The notes under the pieces were generated by a model. The model made no database searches. It had not been told where the DNA came from and saw nothing but the letters and a program-made list of their open reading frames with translations. Position numbers and translations under genes: made by a program. A stretch of 64,000 bases of DNA from Dietzia timorensis (lineage in GTDB: Bacteria > Actinomycetota > Actinomycetes > Mycobacteriales > Mycobacteriaceae). The stretch's first letter is position 1. Each line of letters opens with the position of its first letter. The DNA is taken from positions 1,302,001 through 1,366,000 of the forward strand of contig NZ_CP015961.1 in assembly GCF_001659785.1 (NCBI RefSeq), read 5' to 3'. Positions 10,606 through 19,619 of this stretch are shown in pieces.

Positions 10606-11002
10606 AACGCACACTTTCGAATACCGCGAACTCCCGGCGGCCGCTGATGCGGCCACCGGGTTTTCTCATTTGTGCGCCGCGTTGCCGCAGGAGGGGCGGG
10701 GTGCCGGCCGAATGGAGAAGGGGAAGTCCGCCGTCAGCATGGGAAGACCGTCCTCGGTGTGAGAGAATAGGACCGTCTCCACTGAGGTGGACGACGACAA
10801 GACTTTCTGCGCGGAACGGTGCGCAGCGCCAGTCACGTTGATGGACAGCTGCGCTGCCCCGCGCGGGATCGCTCGCCACCGCGGGCATCGAAAATAGACA
10901 AATGGACGCCGTGTGGCGGCGCCGATACGCGATAGAACCCGCGAATCGGTAGCGCCCGGCGCAACACAAATGCCCACCTCGGTGGGCTATAAGGAGAAAC
11001 GC
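10606..11002 (+). promoter_or_regulatory. RNase E upstream and leader region with several hairpins
   Basis: This 397-bp gap between ndk and rne holds no credible gene. After the ndk terminator it contains small inverted repeats at 10778-10791 (TCCAC/GTGGA, loop TGAG) and 10807-10826 (CTGCGC/GCGCAG). A hairpin at 10972-10987 (GCCCAC, CTCG loop, GTGGGC) ends three bases before the AAGGAG ribosome site of rne. A long structured leader would fit the autoregulation known for rne genes in other bacteria. I could not place the promoter with confidence. Confidence 0.5.
10633..10665 (+). terminator. Rho-independent terminator of ndk
   Basis: A 12-bp GC-rich stem with one mismatch (CCCGGCGGCCGC pairing with GCGGCCACCGGG), a TGAT loop, and then TTTTCTC. 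It lies 27 bp after the ndk stop and separates ndk from rne. Confidence 0.8.
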
Positions 11003-14000
11003 GTGTCGGAAACGACGATCGCGACGAGCGAGCAAATCGACGCACTTCCCGAGAAGCTACGCGCCCACGCCGCCGCGAAGGCCCTGGGCCTGACAAGTAA
11101 AGAACTCCTCGGAGCCCTCGCGGCGAGGGGGATCACCGTGAAGAGCGCCCAGAGCGGCGTCACTCGCGAACAGCTTTCTACGCTGGTTGACGGCGCCGCT
11201 CCCGATTCCGCAGCGGCCGGTGCCGCGGCGAGCGAGGACGCGCCGAAGGCCGCAAAGAAGTCGGCCGCGAGGAAGCCGGCCGCGAAAAAGGCGCCGGCCG
11301 ATGAGGCCGAGCCGAAGAAGGCGCCGGCGAAGAAAGCCGCGGCCAAGAAGTCGGCCGCAAAGAAGGCTGCAGGGAAAAAGGCCGCTCCCGCGAAGGACGC
11401 GGGCACGAACGAATCGGGCGACAAGGATTCAGGCCGGGCCGAGGTTGATACCTCGGCCGTCGAGATCGCCTCGGCCGAGCCCGCGCCGGTGGGCGAGCAG
11501 GCCCCGGAGGAATCGAAGCCTTCGCGATCCCGGGGGCGCCGGTCCTCGAAACGCAAGACCGAGGAGCCCGCCGAGGACAAGGGATCGCAGGACAAGGGCA
11601 CACAGGACCAGGGCTACTCGGGGTACGAGATCGTCACCGGCGAGGTATCCGCCGCCGAGGAGCGGGGCCGCGGTGGACGCGGCGGCCGAGGACGCAACAG
11701 GAACCAGTCCGTTCCCGGCTTCTCACCTCTGTTCCTCACCCCCGGCGAATCGCAGGATTCGTCGAACGACTTCAGCGTCATCACCGTCGCCGACAACGTC
11801 ACCTTCGACAGCACCGCCACCGGCGACGCCGAGGGGACCGGCGGGGACCAGTCCCAGTCGAACGGCTCCGATAGCGACTCGGGTGACTCCGGCGATGGTA
11901 ACGGCCGTCGGCGCCGGCGTGGCCGCCGCGGCCGGGGCCGCGGTCGCGGTGAGGACTCCGCGAACGACGAGAACAACACGGGCGGCTCGGGCGACGATTC
12001 GTCCAAGGACGACGACAGCGCCGAACAGAAGAACTCCGACGGCTCCGGCAGTGATGACTCGGGCGATTCCAACGACGATTCGAACTCCGACGGCGGCAAC
12101 CGTCCGGAAGGCTCGTCGAGCAGGCGTCGCCGTCGTCGCCGGCGCAAGAGCTCGTCCGACGACAACTCGCAGAACTCCGGAAACGACGGAGACGACAACA
12201 CCAAGACCGAGGTCCACGAGCGCCCAGCGAAGCGTCGCTCGGGCCGCGATACCTCGGACGACGAGATCCAGGGAATCTCCGGCTCGACGCGCCTGGAGGC
12301 CAAGCGCCGTCGCCGCCGTCCGGGCGGGGACGGGCGCCGTCGCTCGCACATCCTGTCCGAGGCGGAGTTCCTCGCACGTCGCGAGTCCGTCGAACGCGTG
12401 ATGGTCGTGCGCGAGCGCGAACGCCACGACGGCTCGGGCACGCTCACGCAGGTCGGCGTCCTCGAGGACAAGGTGCTCGTCGAGCACTTCGTCACCACCG
12501 AGGCGCAGCGCTCGATGGTCGGCAACGTCTACCTCGGCCGCGTGCAGAACGTTCTGCCCTCGATGGAGGCCGCCTTCATCGACGTCGGCCGCGGCCGCAA
12601 CGGCGTGCTCTACGCCGGCGAGGTCGACTGGCACGCCGCCGGCCTCGGCGGTAAATCGCGCCGCATCGAGCAGGCGCTCAAACCGGGCGATTCGGTGCTC
12701 GTGCAGGTCACCAAGGACCCAGTGGGGCAGAAGGGCGCACGCCTGTCGACCCAGATTTCCCTTGCCGGCCGCTTCCTCGTGTTCGTTCCCGGCGGCAACT
12801 CGACGGGAATCTCGCGCAAACTTCCGGACACCGAGCGCAAGCGTCTCAAATCGATCCTCAAGGAGGTCGTCCCGTCCGGTAACGGGGTCATCATCCGAAC
12901 CGCCGCAGAAGGCGTGCCTGAGGAGGACATCCGCCGCGACGTCGAGCGCCTGTCGAAGAAGTGGGAGAAGATCTCGGCCGATGCCGAGCGCTTCCAGAAG
13001 GGCAAGGGCGCGGCGATCAAGAACCTCTATACCGAGCCCGATCTCCTCGTCAAGGTCGTGCGTGACCTGTTCAACGAGGACTTCTCCAAGCTCGTCGTGC
13101 AGGGGGAGAAGTCGTGGAACACGGTCAACGACTATGTCTCCGAGCTTGCGCCGGAGATGGCCGATCGCCTCGAGCGCCACGAGAACGACGAGATCGACGT
13201 GTTCAGCGTGTACCGGGTCGACGAGCAACTCAACAAGGCGCTCGAGCGCACGGTGTGGCTGCCCTCGGGCGGCACACTCGTCATCGACCGCACCGAGGCG
13301 ATGACGGTCATCGACGTCAACACCGGTAAGTTCACCGGTTCGGGTGGCAACCTCGAGGAGACGGTCACCCGCAATAACCTCGAGGCGGCCGAGGAGATCG
13401 TGCGGCAGATGCGCCTGCGCGATATTGGCGGCATGATCATCGTCGACTTCATCGACATGGTGCTCGAATCCAACCAGGATCTCGTCGTGCGCCGCCTCAC
13501 CGAGGCTCTCGGTAGGGATCGGACCCGTCACCAGGTCTCCGAGGTCACCTCTCTCGGCCTGGTCCAGCTCACCCGCAAGCGGCTCGGCACCGGACTCATC
13601 GAGGCGTTCTCGGAGCCGTGCAGCCATTGCGGCGGGCGCGGACTCATCCTCCACGACGACCCGGTTCTCACCTCTCCGACCAGCGACGACGGGCACGATC
13701 GCCGCCGCGGCCGCAAGGGCAAGGGCGGGGACTCGCATGATCACTCGGGCAAGAACCGCGGCGGCTCGAACGGCGGCTCCGGAAAGTCCGGCAAACACGA
13801 CGATGAGCACGACGGCCCCGCGCCGTCCGCCCATCCGATGATCCTCGCGATGTCCAAGCGCGAGGACGAGTCCGGCCATGGAGCCCAGGCCGCGTCCGCG
13901 TCGAAGGGAAGCGAGAACACCCACGCGAATGACGCCGGAGATCCTGTGTCCGCAACGTCGGCCGCGGAATCGGCGTCCGCAGGACAGGCGGGCGAGAACC

Positions 14001-14836
14001 GAGAATCCACGGGGCGGCGCCGCTCGCGCCGCAGCACCCGGACCGCGGGGTCACCGACCACCGCGGCCGTGACGGGCGCGGAGTCGACCGAGACGGACAA
14101 CGCATCGGCCAAGGAGCAACCGGCCGCCGCGCCGGTCGCAGTGCCCGACGTCACCTCCGCAGATCTTGCCGCGCAGCCGCGTAAGCGTGCCCGCCGCAGG
14201 ATCGTGCGCGGGGACGCGCCGATCTCCACGCCGGCGCAGGACGTGGGCGACGCCGTTGCCTCCGAGCCGGCCGTGGCACCGGCGCCCGAGGCGGTTCAGG
14301 GTGCTGTTGACGTCAGCGCCGTGGACGCTGCAGCGCAAGTGCCGGCGTCGGGCGACGAGCTCGCGACCGCGCCACGCAAGCGCGCCAGGCGCCGCGTCGT
14401 GCGCAAGGACGCCCCGGCGACCGCCGGTGCCGCCGAGGTCGCGACAAACGATGCGACCGCCGAGACGGCAGACACCCCTTCGACGACGGCAGAACCGGTG
14501 GCAGAGGTGGCCACCGCGGAACCCGCGCCCGCACCCGAGCCGGTTCGCCCGGCGTCGGTGGCCGCCGCCGAGGAGTCCAAAGCGGAGGCGGGAGAGGCTA
14601 GGCGTCGCTCCCGTCGGCGGGTCACCCGGACCGCGGGAGCAGCCGAGAAGGCAGCCCCGGCCGCGCAGACCGTCGCCGAGTCGGCGCCGATCACGACAAC
14701 CGAGGGCGTGGGTAGCGTCGCCGAATTGAGCGGACACGAGGTCGAGGTCGCCGCCGAGGCATCTGAGCTGGCCGTCGTCAACAAGCGCAAGCGGCAGACG
14801 CGGCGGACGGTGAAGCGCCCCACCGGCGACGCCTGA
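11003..14836 (+). CDS. rne: Ribonuclease E/G with IF2_N-like N-terminus and repeat-rich tail
   Basis: This endoribonuclease processes rRNA and turns over mRNA. It has 1277 aa with the catalytic core in the centre. In order: an IF2_N-like segment (RAHAAAKALGLTSKELLGAL, residues ~14-50); a Lys/Ala-rich histone-like stretch (~85-135); low-complexity Ser/Asp and Arg/Gly regions (to ~440); an S1 domain from ~506 (GNVYLGRVQNVLPSMEAAF); the DNase I-like catalytic part with Asp771 (VIDVNTGKFTGSGGN) and Asp815 (MIIVDFIDM); and the zinc-link CSHCGGRG at 873-876. A ~380-residue disordered tail repeats an Arg-rich motif. The GTG start follows AAGGAG at 10991. An upstream in-frame start at 10913 lacks such a site. 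Confidence 0.93.
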   Translation: MSETTIATSEQIDALPEKLRAHAAAKALGLTSKELLGALAARGITVKSAQSGVTREQLSTLVDGAAPDSAAAGAAASEDAPKAAKKSAARKPAAKKAPADEAEPKKAPAKKAAAKKSAAKKAAGKKAAPAKDAGTNESGDKDSGRAEVDTSAVEIASAEPAPVGEQAPEESKPSRSRGRRSSKRKTEEPAEDKGSQDKGTQDQGYSGYEIVTGEVSAAEERGRGGRGGRGRNRNQSVPGFSPLFLTPGESQDSSNDFSVITVADNVTFDSTATGDAEGTGGDQSQSNGSDSDSGDSGDGNGRRRRRGRRGRGRGRGEDSANDENNTGGSGDDSSKDDDSAEQKNSDGSGSDDSGDSNDDSNSDGGNRPEGSSSRRRRRRRRKSSSDDNSQNSGNDGDDNTKTEVHERPAKRRSGRDTSDDEIQGISGSTRLEAKRRRRRPGGDGRRRSHILSEAEFLARRESVERVMVVRERERHDGSGTLTQVGVLEDKVLVEHFVTTEAQRSMVGNVYLGRVQNVLPSMEAAFIDVGRGRNGVLYAGEVDWHAAGLGGKSRRIEQALKPGDSVLVQVTKDPVGQKGARLSTQISLAGRFLVFVPGGNSTGISRKLPDTERKRLKSILKEVVPSGNGVIIRTAAEGVPEEDIRRDVERLSKKWEKISADAERFQKGKGAAIKNLYTEPDLLVKVVRDLFNEDFSKLVVQGEKSWNTVNDYVSELAPEMADRLERHENDEIDVFSVYRVDEQLNKALERTVWLPSGGTLVIDRTEAMTVIDVNTGKFTGSGGNLEETVTRNNLEAAEEIVRQMRLRDIGGMIIVDFIDMVLESNQDLVVRRLTEALGRDRTRHQVSEVTSLGLVQLTRKRLGTGLIEAFSEPCSHCGGRGLILHDDPVLTSPTSDDGHDRRRGRKGKGGDSHDHSGKNRGGSNGGSGKSGKHDDEHDGPAPSAHPMILAMSKREDESGHGAQAASASKGSENTHANDAGDPVSATSAAESASAGQAGENRESTGRRRSRRSTRTAGSPTTAAVTGAESTETDNASAKEQPAAAPVAVPDVTSADLAAQPRKRARRRIVRGDAPISTPAQDVGDAVASEPAVAPAPEAVQGAVDVSAVDAAAQVPASGDELATAPRKRARRRVVRKDAPATAGAAEVATNDATAETADTPSTTAEPVAEVATAEPAPAPEPVRPASVAAAEESKAEAGEARRRSRRRVTRTAGAAEKAAPAAQTVAESAPITTTEGVGSVAELSGHEVEVAAEASELAVVNKRKRQTRRTVKRPTGDA

Positions 14837-14862
14837 GCATCCGGCCGCCGGCGCGGGCTGGA

Positions 14863-15453
14863 TTATCGACCGAAGTCGAACCAGCCCGTGTCGAGCGGAC
14901 CGGCATCGCGGACGCTGGTGGGTTCGCCCGCCGAACGGTACACCCAGCCGCACGGGCCGATAAAGCAGTCGGTATCGAAGAACACGATCTCGACCTCGTC
15001 CCAGTCCTCCGAATACACGACACGTTTGACCTCGACGCTCCCCAGCCGGAGCTCGGGGTCGAACTTTTCGTCGAAGACGCCGTCCGCGGCCTCGGCTTCG
15101 GTGACGACATGCGCGACGTAGCCGTCGAGCGCGCCCCTGGACTCGTAGAAGCCTGGCGGGGAGTAGAGCGTGTAGAAGGCGAAACCGCCCGCGAGAAGCA
15201 CGGGGATAGCCACAAGGCAGCCCCAGAACGACGGCGGATAGTCCTCGGACGAGGAGGCCGCGACGAGCGCGATGACGCAGCCCGCGATGAACACCGTGCC
15301 GAGCGTGCCGAGGAGCAACGGGTAGCCGAAGAAGCGGTGCGACGAGGCGACGTTCGCATCCGAGACCACCCACGTATCGGCGTGGAGGAGGCACACGACG
15401 ACGACCGCGGCGAGGGTCAGACTTGTCGCGCCTGCGGCGAAGAATCGGAGCAT
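14863..15453 (-). CDS. Hypothetical membrane protein
   Basis: This 196-aa protein is of unrecognised family. It has three hydrophobic segments: residues ~5-24 (TSLTLAAVVVVCLLHA), ~42-66 (FFGYPLLLGTLGTVFIAG onward) and ~75-97 (WGCLVAIPVLLAGGFAF). A soluble acidic domain of about 100 residues follows, with four acidic and aromatic strands (VKRVVYSEDWDEVEIVFFDT) and a Cys pair in TDCFIGPCGWVY. The ATG has AAGAAGG upstream. It sits alone, opposite in direction to rne and divergent from rplU, breaking the usual rne-rplU neighbourhood. Composition is like its neighbours. No function is proposed. Confidence 0.7.
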   Translation of the reverse strand: MLRFFAAGATSLTLAAVVVVCLLHADTWVVSDANVASSHRFFGYPLLLGTLGTVFIAGCVIALVAASSSEDYPPSFWGCLVAIPVLLAGGFAFYTLYSPPGFYESRGALDGYVAHVVTEAEAADGVFDEKFDPELRLGSVEVKRVVYSEDWDEVEIVFFDTDCFIGPCGWVYRSAGEPTSVRDAGPLDTGWFDFGR

Positions 15454-15793
15454 GGGCCTTCTTGTCGGTTGGCGTGCGTGCGCGTCGAGTGGCTAATATT
15501 CCATCTGGTATCTGCAGTATAGAAGTATTTGTGCGGAGCAATATCACTTTGCGAGGGACCGATTCGGTCGCGTTATTTCGCGGCTTCGCGGCCAGTTTGA
15601 CCTGGCAAGCGCGCGCCGAGTAGCCTTAACAAGTCGCTTAACGCGGCGCGCTGCATGCTGCCCGAGAGCATTTGCCGAAATCCCCGAGGGGATAACGCGC
15701 GGAAGCCCGAGCACATGCCGAGAAACATCTGTCGCGCCGAGCGTTGGCAAGAATGCAAGTATTTATCACCGAGAAGCAAGGGGAAGCCCTCCG
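15454..15793 (+). promoter_or_regulatory. Promoter and long leader of the rplU operon
   Basis: This 340-bp gap has no gene. A good promoter is visible: TTGACC at 15597-15602, an 18-bp spacer, and TAGCCT at 15621-15626, which would leave a leader of about 160 nt before rplU. The leader includes a CCCCGAGGGG mini-hairpin at 15682-15691. Ribosomal protein L21 operons in some bacteria have regulatory leaders. Whether this one does cannot be judged from sequence alone. Confidence 0.65.
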
Positions 15794-16099
15794 ATGTACG
15801 CGATCGTCAAGACCGGCGGCAAGCAGTACAAGGTTGCCGAAGGGGACCTCGTCAAGGTCGAGAAGATCGAGGGCGAGGCCGGAGCCGCAGTAGCACTCCC
15901 GGCCGTCCTCGTCGTCGACGGCGCCAATGTCACCTCCGACGCCGGCGCCCTCGACAAGATCACCGTCAACGGTGAGATTGTCGAGCAGACCAAGGGACCG
16001 AAGATCCGGATCCACAAGTTCAAGAACAAGACCGGTTACCATAAGCGCCAAGGTCACCGTCAGAATCTCACGGTCCTCAAGATCACCTCGATCAAGTAA
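15794..16099 (+). CDS. rplU: 50S ribosomal protein L21
   Basis: L21 is a 23S rRNA-binding protein of the large subunit. The 101-aa product starts [18 protein letters not shown], the invariant L21 opening, and ends with the family motif [11 protein letters not shown] after [12 protein letters not shown]. Length is typical. GGGGAAG lies upstream of the ATG. It heads the rplU-rpmA-obgE-proB cluster. rpmA follows after 86 bp. Confidence 0.98.
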   Translation: MYAIVKTGGKQYKVAEGDLVKVEKIEGEAGAAVALPAVLVVDGANVTSDAGALDKITVNGEIVEQTKGPKIRIHKFKNKTGYHKRQGHRQNLTVLKITSIK

Positions 16100-16185
16100 G
16101 GCCGCCCACCTATAAGCGCCTGGCCCCTTCCGGGGACCGTGGAACTTCTCGTTCCCGGGCGCACTCACTGCAAGGAGAAGCAGAC

Positions 16186-16449
16186 ATGGCACACAAGAAG
16201 GGTGCATCCAGCTCGCGCAACGGTCGCGACTCCAACGCTCAGCGTCTTGGCGTCAAGCGCTTCGGTGGCCAGGAAGTCAACGCCGGCGAGATCCTCGTCC
16301 GCCAGCGTGGCACGCACTTCCACCCGGGCGTCAACGTCGGCCGTGGCGGCGACGACACGCTATTCGCTCTGTCGGCCGGCGCCGTTCAGTTCGGCACCAA
16401 GCGTGGCCGTAAGACCGTCAACATCGTGGCGGCAGAGGCCGAGGCCTAA
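16186..16449 (+). CDS. rpmA: 50S ribosomal protein L27
   Basis: L27 lies at the peptidyl-transferase centre and its N-terminus contacts tRNA. The 87-aa sequence begins [20 protein letters not shown] after Met, without the cleaved N-terminal extension found in Firmicutes, and continues with [20 protein letters not shown] and the RGTHFHPG motif. AAGGAGAAG precedes the ATG. The gene is in the conserved order rplU-rpmA-obgE. Confidence 0.98.
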   Translation: MAHKKGASSSRNGRDSNAQRLGVKRFGGQEVNAGEILVRQRGTHFHPGVNVGRGGDDTLFALSAGAVQFGTKRGRKTVNIVAAEAEA

Positions 16450-16500
16450 GAGCCTCGCAGGCCTTCGGGCCATAATCGCTTACCCTAAAGGGGAGAGCCT

Positions 16501-16540
16501 GCAAGGGCGAGCGGCGCACTCGGGCGCTGTTCGCCCTTGC
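16501..16540 (+). other. Hairpin between rpmA and obgE
   Basis: Perfect 10-bp arms (GCAAGGGCGA/TCGCCCTTGC) enclose an inner stem AGCG/CGCT. There is no T-run after it, so a full terminator is unlikely. It may be an attenuator, or an RNA processing or stability element that lowers obgE expression relative to the ribosomal protein genes. Confidence 0.55.
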
Positions 16541-16605
16541 GGCGTATTTGGGCCCGGGACCCTCCCGAGCAGTTAACCGACACCGCACTCGAAGGAGCAC
16601 CCACT

Positions 16606-18069
16606 ATGTCACGGTTCGTGGACCGGGTCGTCCTGCATCTGGCTGCAGGCGACGGCGGGCGCGGCTGCGCGTCGGTGCACCGCGAGAAGTTCAAGCCACT
16701 CGGCGGCCCCGATGGGGGCAACGGAGGCTCCGGCGGTTCGGTAATTCTCGAGGTCGACCCGCAGGTCCACACCCTGCTCGACTTCCACTTCCGTCCGCAC
16801 GCAAAGGCCGGTCGCGGCGGTCAGGGCGAGGGCAGCAACCGCAGTGGCGCCAAAGGCGAGGACCTTATCCTCAAGGTGCCCAACGGTACCGTCGTGTTCG
16901 ACGATTCCGGCGAGATGCTCGTCGACCTCACCGGCAACGGCACCCGCTTCGTCGCGGCCGAGGGCGGAAAAGGCGGTCTGGGCAACGCCTCGCTCGTCTC
17001 CCGCGCTCGTAAGGCTCCCGGTTTCGCTCTGCTCGGCGAGCCCGGGGAGCAGCGCGACCTGGTGCTCGAACTCAAGTCCGTCGCAGACGTCGGACTCGTC
17101 GGCTACCCGTCGGCGGGCAAATCCTCACTCATCTCGGTGCTCAGTGCGGCCAAGCCCAAAATTGCCGACTACCCCTTCACCACTCTCGTGCCGAACCTCG
17201 GCGTCGTCACCGCCGGAAACGACACGTTCACTATCGCCGACGTGCCCGGCCTCATCCCCGGGGCGTCGGAGGGACGCGGCCTGGGCCTGGACTTCCTGCG
17301 GCACATCGAACGCTGCGCAGTCCTCGCTCACGTGGTGGACTGTGCGGCATTGGAATCCGATCGGGACCCGATCAGTGACGTCGAGGCGCTGGAAAACGAG
17401 TTGGCCTCCTATACCTCGGTGCTCGCCGAAGACAACGGCCTCGGCGATCTCGCGGCCCGCCCCCGCATCGTCGTGCTCAACAAGACCGACATCCCCGAGG
17501 GCAAGGAGATGGCGGAGATGGTCCGAGCGCACTTCGAAGAGCGCGGATGGCCTGTCTACGACGTGTCCGCCGTCGCCCATCTCGGGCTCGACGAACTTCG
17601 ATTCGGCCTGTTCAAGATGGTCGACGAGTACCGCCGTACCCAGCCCGCGCCCGAGCCGGCGCGCACGATCATCCGGCCCAAGGCACAGGGCGGGCCCGAG
17701 TTCGAGATCCTCAAGGATCCCGATCATGCCGGAGCGTTCATCGTCAAGGGTGATAAGCCGCGCCGCTGGATCAACCAGACGGACTTCGACAACGACGAGG
17801 CCGTCGGCTACCTCGGGGACAGGCTCGCTCGACTCGGAGTGGAGGATGCCCTCCTCAAGGCCGGGGCGGTCGAGGGGTCCGACGTCACGATCGGCGATGT
17901 CACCTTCGAATGGGAACCGTCGACGCCGGCGGGCGTGGACCTGCGTCGCACCGGTCGGGGCACCGACGTGCGCCTGGAGTCCAGCGAGCGCATCGGTGCG
18001 GCCGAGCGCAAGTTCCAGCGCGGGGTCCGCCGCGGCCTCATCGACCCCGACGAAGAGACGCTCGAATGA
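16606..18069 (+). CDS. obgE: Obg-family GTPase
   Basis: Obg is an essential GTPase of 50S ribosome maturation and stress signalling. The 487-aa protein has the glycine-rich Obg fold (residues ~1-158, [20 protein letters not shown]), the G domain with P-loop GYPSAGKSS, switch motif [18 protein letters not shown] and SAV, and a C-terminal OCT domain (~345-425) typical of actinobacterial Obg. A further basic and acidic tail ends the protein. The ATG at 16606 is preceded by GAAGGAG; an upstream in-frame start at 16537 would fall in the preceding hairpin region. The stop overlaps the proB start (ATGA). Confidence 0.97.
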   Translation: MSRFVDRVVLHLAAGDGGRGCASVHREKFKPLGGPDGGNGGSGGSVILEVDPQVHTLLDFHFRPHAKAGRGGQGEGSNRSGAKGEDLILKVPNGTVVFDDSGEMLVDLTGNGTRFVAAEGGKGGLGNASLVSRARKAPGFALLGEPGEQRDLVLELKSVADVGLVGYPSAGKSSLISVLSAAKPKIADYPFTTLVPNLGVVTAGNDTFTIADVPGLIPGASEGRGLGLDFLRHIERCAVLAHVVDCAALESDRDPISDVEALENELASYTSVLAEDNGLGDLAARPRIVVLNKTDIPEGKEMAEMVRAHFEERGWPVYDVSAVAHLGLDELRFGLFKMVDEYRRTQPAPEPARTIIRPKAQGGPEFEILKDPDHAGAFIVKGDKPRRWINQTDFDNDEAVGYLGDRLARLGVEDALLKAGAVEGSDVTIGDVTFEWEPSTPAGVDLRRTGRGTDVRLESSERIGAAERKFQRGVRRGLIDPDEETLE

Positions 18070-19196
18070 GCGATGCGGCCTCCGCGGAGAAGCAACTTCG
18101 TGATCGCATTGCCTCCGCAAAACGCGTAGTCATCAAGATCGGTTCGTCCGCGATCACTTCGGTCGGTCCCGGCGTGCGCCGTGACCGCCTTGAATTCCTC
18201 GCCGACGCAGCCGAGGCCCGGATGGCTGCCGGCTCGGACGTCTTCATGGTGTCCTCCGGCGCCGTCGCGGCGGGCATGGCGCCGTTGGGCATGAACGTGC
18301 GCCCCCGCGACATCGCCTCGAAGCAGGCCGTGGCCTCGGTGGGCCAGGCCGAACTCGCCGGCGCGTGGGGAGAGGCATTCGGCCGCCACGATCGCAAGAC
18401 CGGGCTCGTTCTACTGACCGCGACCGACATCGGCCGCCGCGACACCGCGCGCAACGCGCAACGCACGCTCGACAAGATGCGCACGCTCGGCATCGTGCCG
18501 ATCATCAACGAAAACGACGCGATCGCCACCTACGAGTTCCATTTCGGCGACAACGATCGACTCGCCGCGCTCGTAGCACACCTTCTTTCCGCGGACGCTC
18601 TACTTTTGTTGTCCGACGTCGATGCGATGTACGACCGAAATCCCTCGCAGCCCGGCGCTGAACGCATCTCCTACGTAGCACAACACGATATGCTGACAAA
18701 TGTAGAGGCCGGCGACGGTGGCGCGCTCGGTACGGGCGGCATGGCTTCGAAGCTCGCTGCGGCCAAGCTTGCCGCAGACGCCGGGGTTCCCGTCGTGCTC
18801 ACCAGCGCGGAACTCGCCGACCAGGCTGTGTCGCCCGGGTTTACCGGTGGGACCGTCTTCGAGCCGCGCGCCGAACGGATGTCTGCACGTCGCTTCTGGG
18901 TGCGGCACGTCGCCGACGCGCACGGCTCGGTTTCGCTGGATGACGGCGCAGTTGCCGCGATTACCACGGGGCCTCGGCGTTCGCTGCTCGTCGCCGGGGT
19001 ATCGCGAGTCCAGCGCGGCTTCTTCAAGGGCGACGTCATCGAGCTTCGTGACCGCGACGGAGTGCTCGTGGCCCGTGGAATCGCCGGATACGATGCCGCC
19101 GAACTTCGCGACCTCCTCGAACTCCGCGCCGCAGAGACGGAAAAGGGCGGCATCGGGCGTCCGCTGGTGCACGCGGACGACCTCGTCGTCATCTAA
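18066..19196 (+). CDS. proB: Glutamate 5-kinase
   Basis: ProB phosphorylates glutamate to gamma-glutamyl phosphate, the first step of proline synthesis; ProA, at 24153, performs the next. The 376-aa product has the amino-acid kinase fold ([42 protein letters not shown]) and a C-terminal PUA domain from about residue 280 ([18 protein letters not shown]). The start overlaps the obgE stop by 4 bp. proB and proA are separated here by five accessory genes. Feedback control by proline is usual for the family. Confidence 0.96.
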   Translation: MSDAASAEKQLRDRIASAKRVVIKIGSSAITSVGPGVRRDRLEFLADAAEARMAAGSDVFMVSSGAVAAGMAPLGMNVRPRDIASKQAVASVGQAELAGAWGEAFGRHDRKTGLVLLTATDIGRRDTARNAQRTLDKMRTLGIVPIINENDAIATYEFHFGDNDRLAALVAHLLSADALLLLSDVDAMYDRNPSQPGAERISYVAQHDMLTNVEAGDGGALGTGGMASKLAAAKLAADAGVPVVLTSAELADQAVSPGFTGGTVFEPRAERMSARRFWVRHVADAHGSVSLDDGAVAAITTGPRRSLLVAGVSRVQRGFFKGDVIELRDRDGVLVARGIAGYDAAELRDLLELRAAETEKGGIGRPLVHADDLVVI

Positions 19197-19199
19197 GCA

Positions 19200-19619
19200 A
19201 TGGACGCTCTCCCCGTCGTCGAGTTCGGGCTTCCCGGCCCTCTCCGGGACAGGCTCGTCGCCGCCATTGTCGCGGGTGAGAAAACGACGACAAGCTCGCT
19301 CTACGAAGAGTGGACACGCGATGGCGAACCGCTGCCTTCAGCAGGGCGACGGGAAGTAGTCGTTGACTCCGCGGGAGTCGGAGTGTGCGTCACAGAAACA
19401 GTCGAGGTATCCACCTGCCGATTGGCAGACATCGCCCTGGCGCATGCCGTCGGCGAGGGAGAAGGATTCACGACGGTAGCGGAGTGGAGATCGGCGCACG
19501 AGGAATTCTGGGGCTCTGCGGAATTCAGTGCAAGCGTGGGAGAACCACAGATCCGTATAGACGACGACACACTCATCGTGTGCGAGGAGTTCAGGCTGAT
19601 CTCGCGGCTGTCACCGTAG
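19200..19619 (+). CDS. ASCH-domain protein
   Basis: This 139-aa protein has the ASCH (PUA-like, RNA-binding) pattern: LRDRLVAAIVAGEKTTTSSL near the N-terminus, the conserved Gly-Glu-Pro-Leu-Pro stretch, VTETVEVSTCRLADIALAHA, and a GEGEGFTTVAEWRSAHEEFW motif. Related proteins bind RNA or act on modified nucleosides (YqfB type); the substrate here is unknown. The ATG starts three bases after the proB stop, so it is probably translated with proB. Its 3' end overlaps the convergent SMP-30 gene by 9 bp. Confidence 0.8.
   Translation: MDALPVVEFGLPGPLRDRLVAAIVAGEKTTTSSLYEEWTRDGEPLPSAGRREVVVDSAGVGVCVTETVEVSTCRLADIALAHAVGEGEGFTTVAEWRSAHEEFWGSAEFSASVGEPQIRIDDDTLIVCEEFRLISRLSP

Noticed and set aside
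11723-13924. 733-codon open frame antisense to rne
   Set aside because: Low-complexity shadow of the RNase E gene; no domain and no ribosome site of its own.
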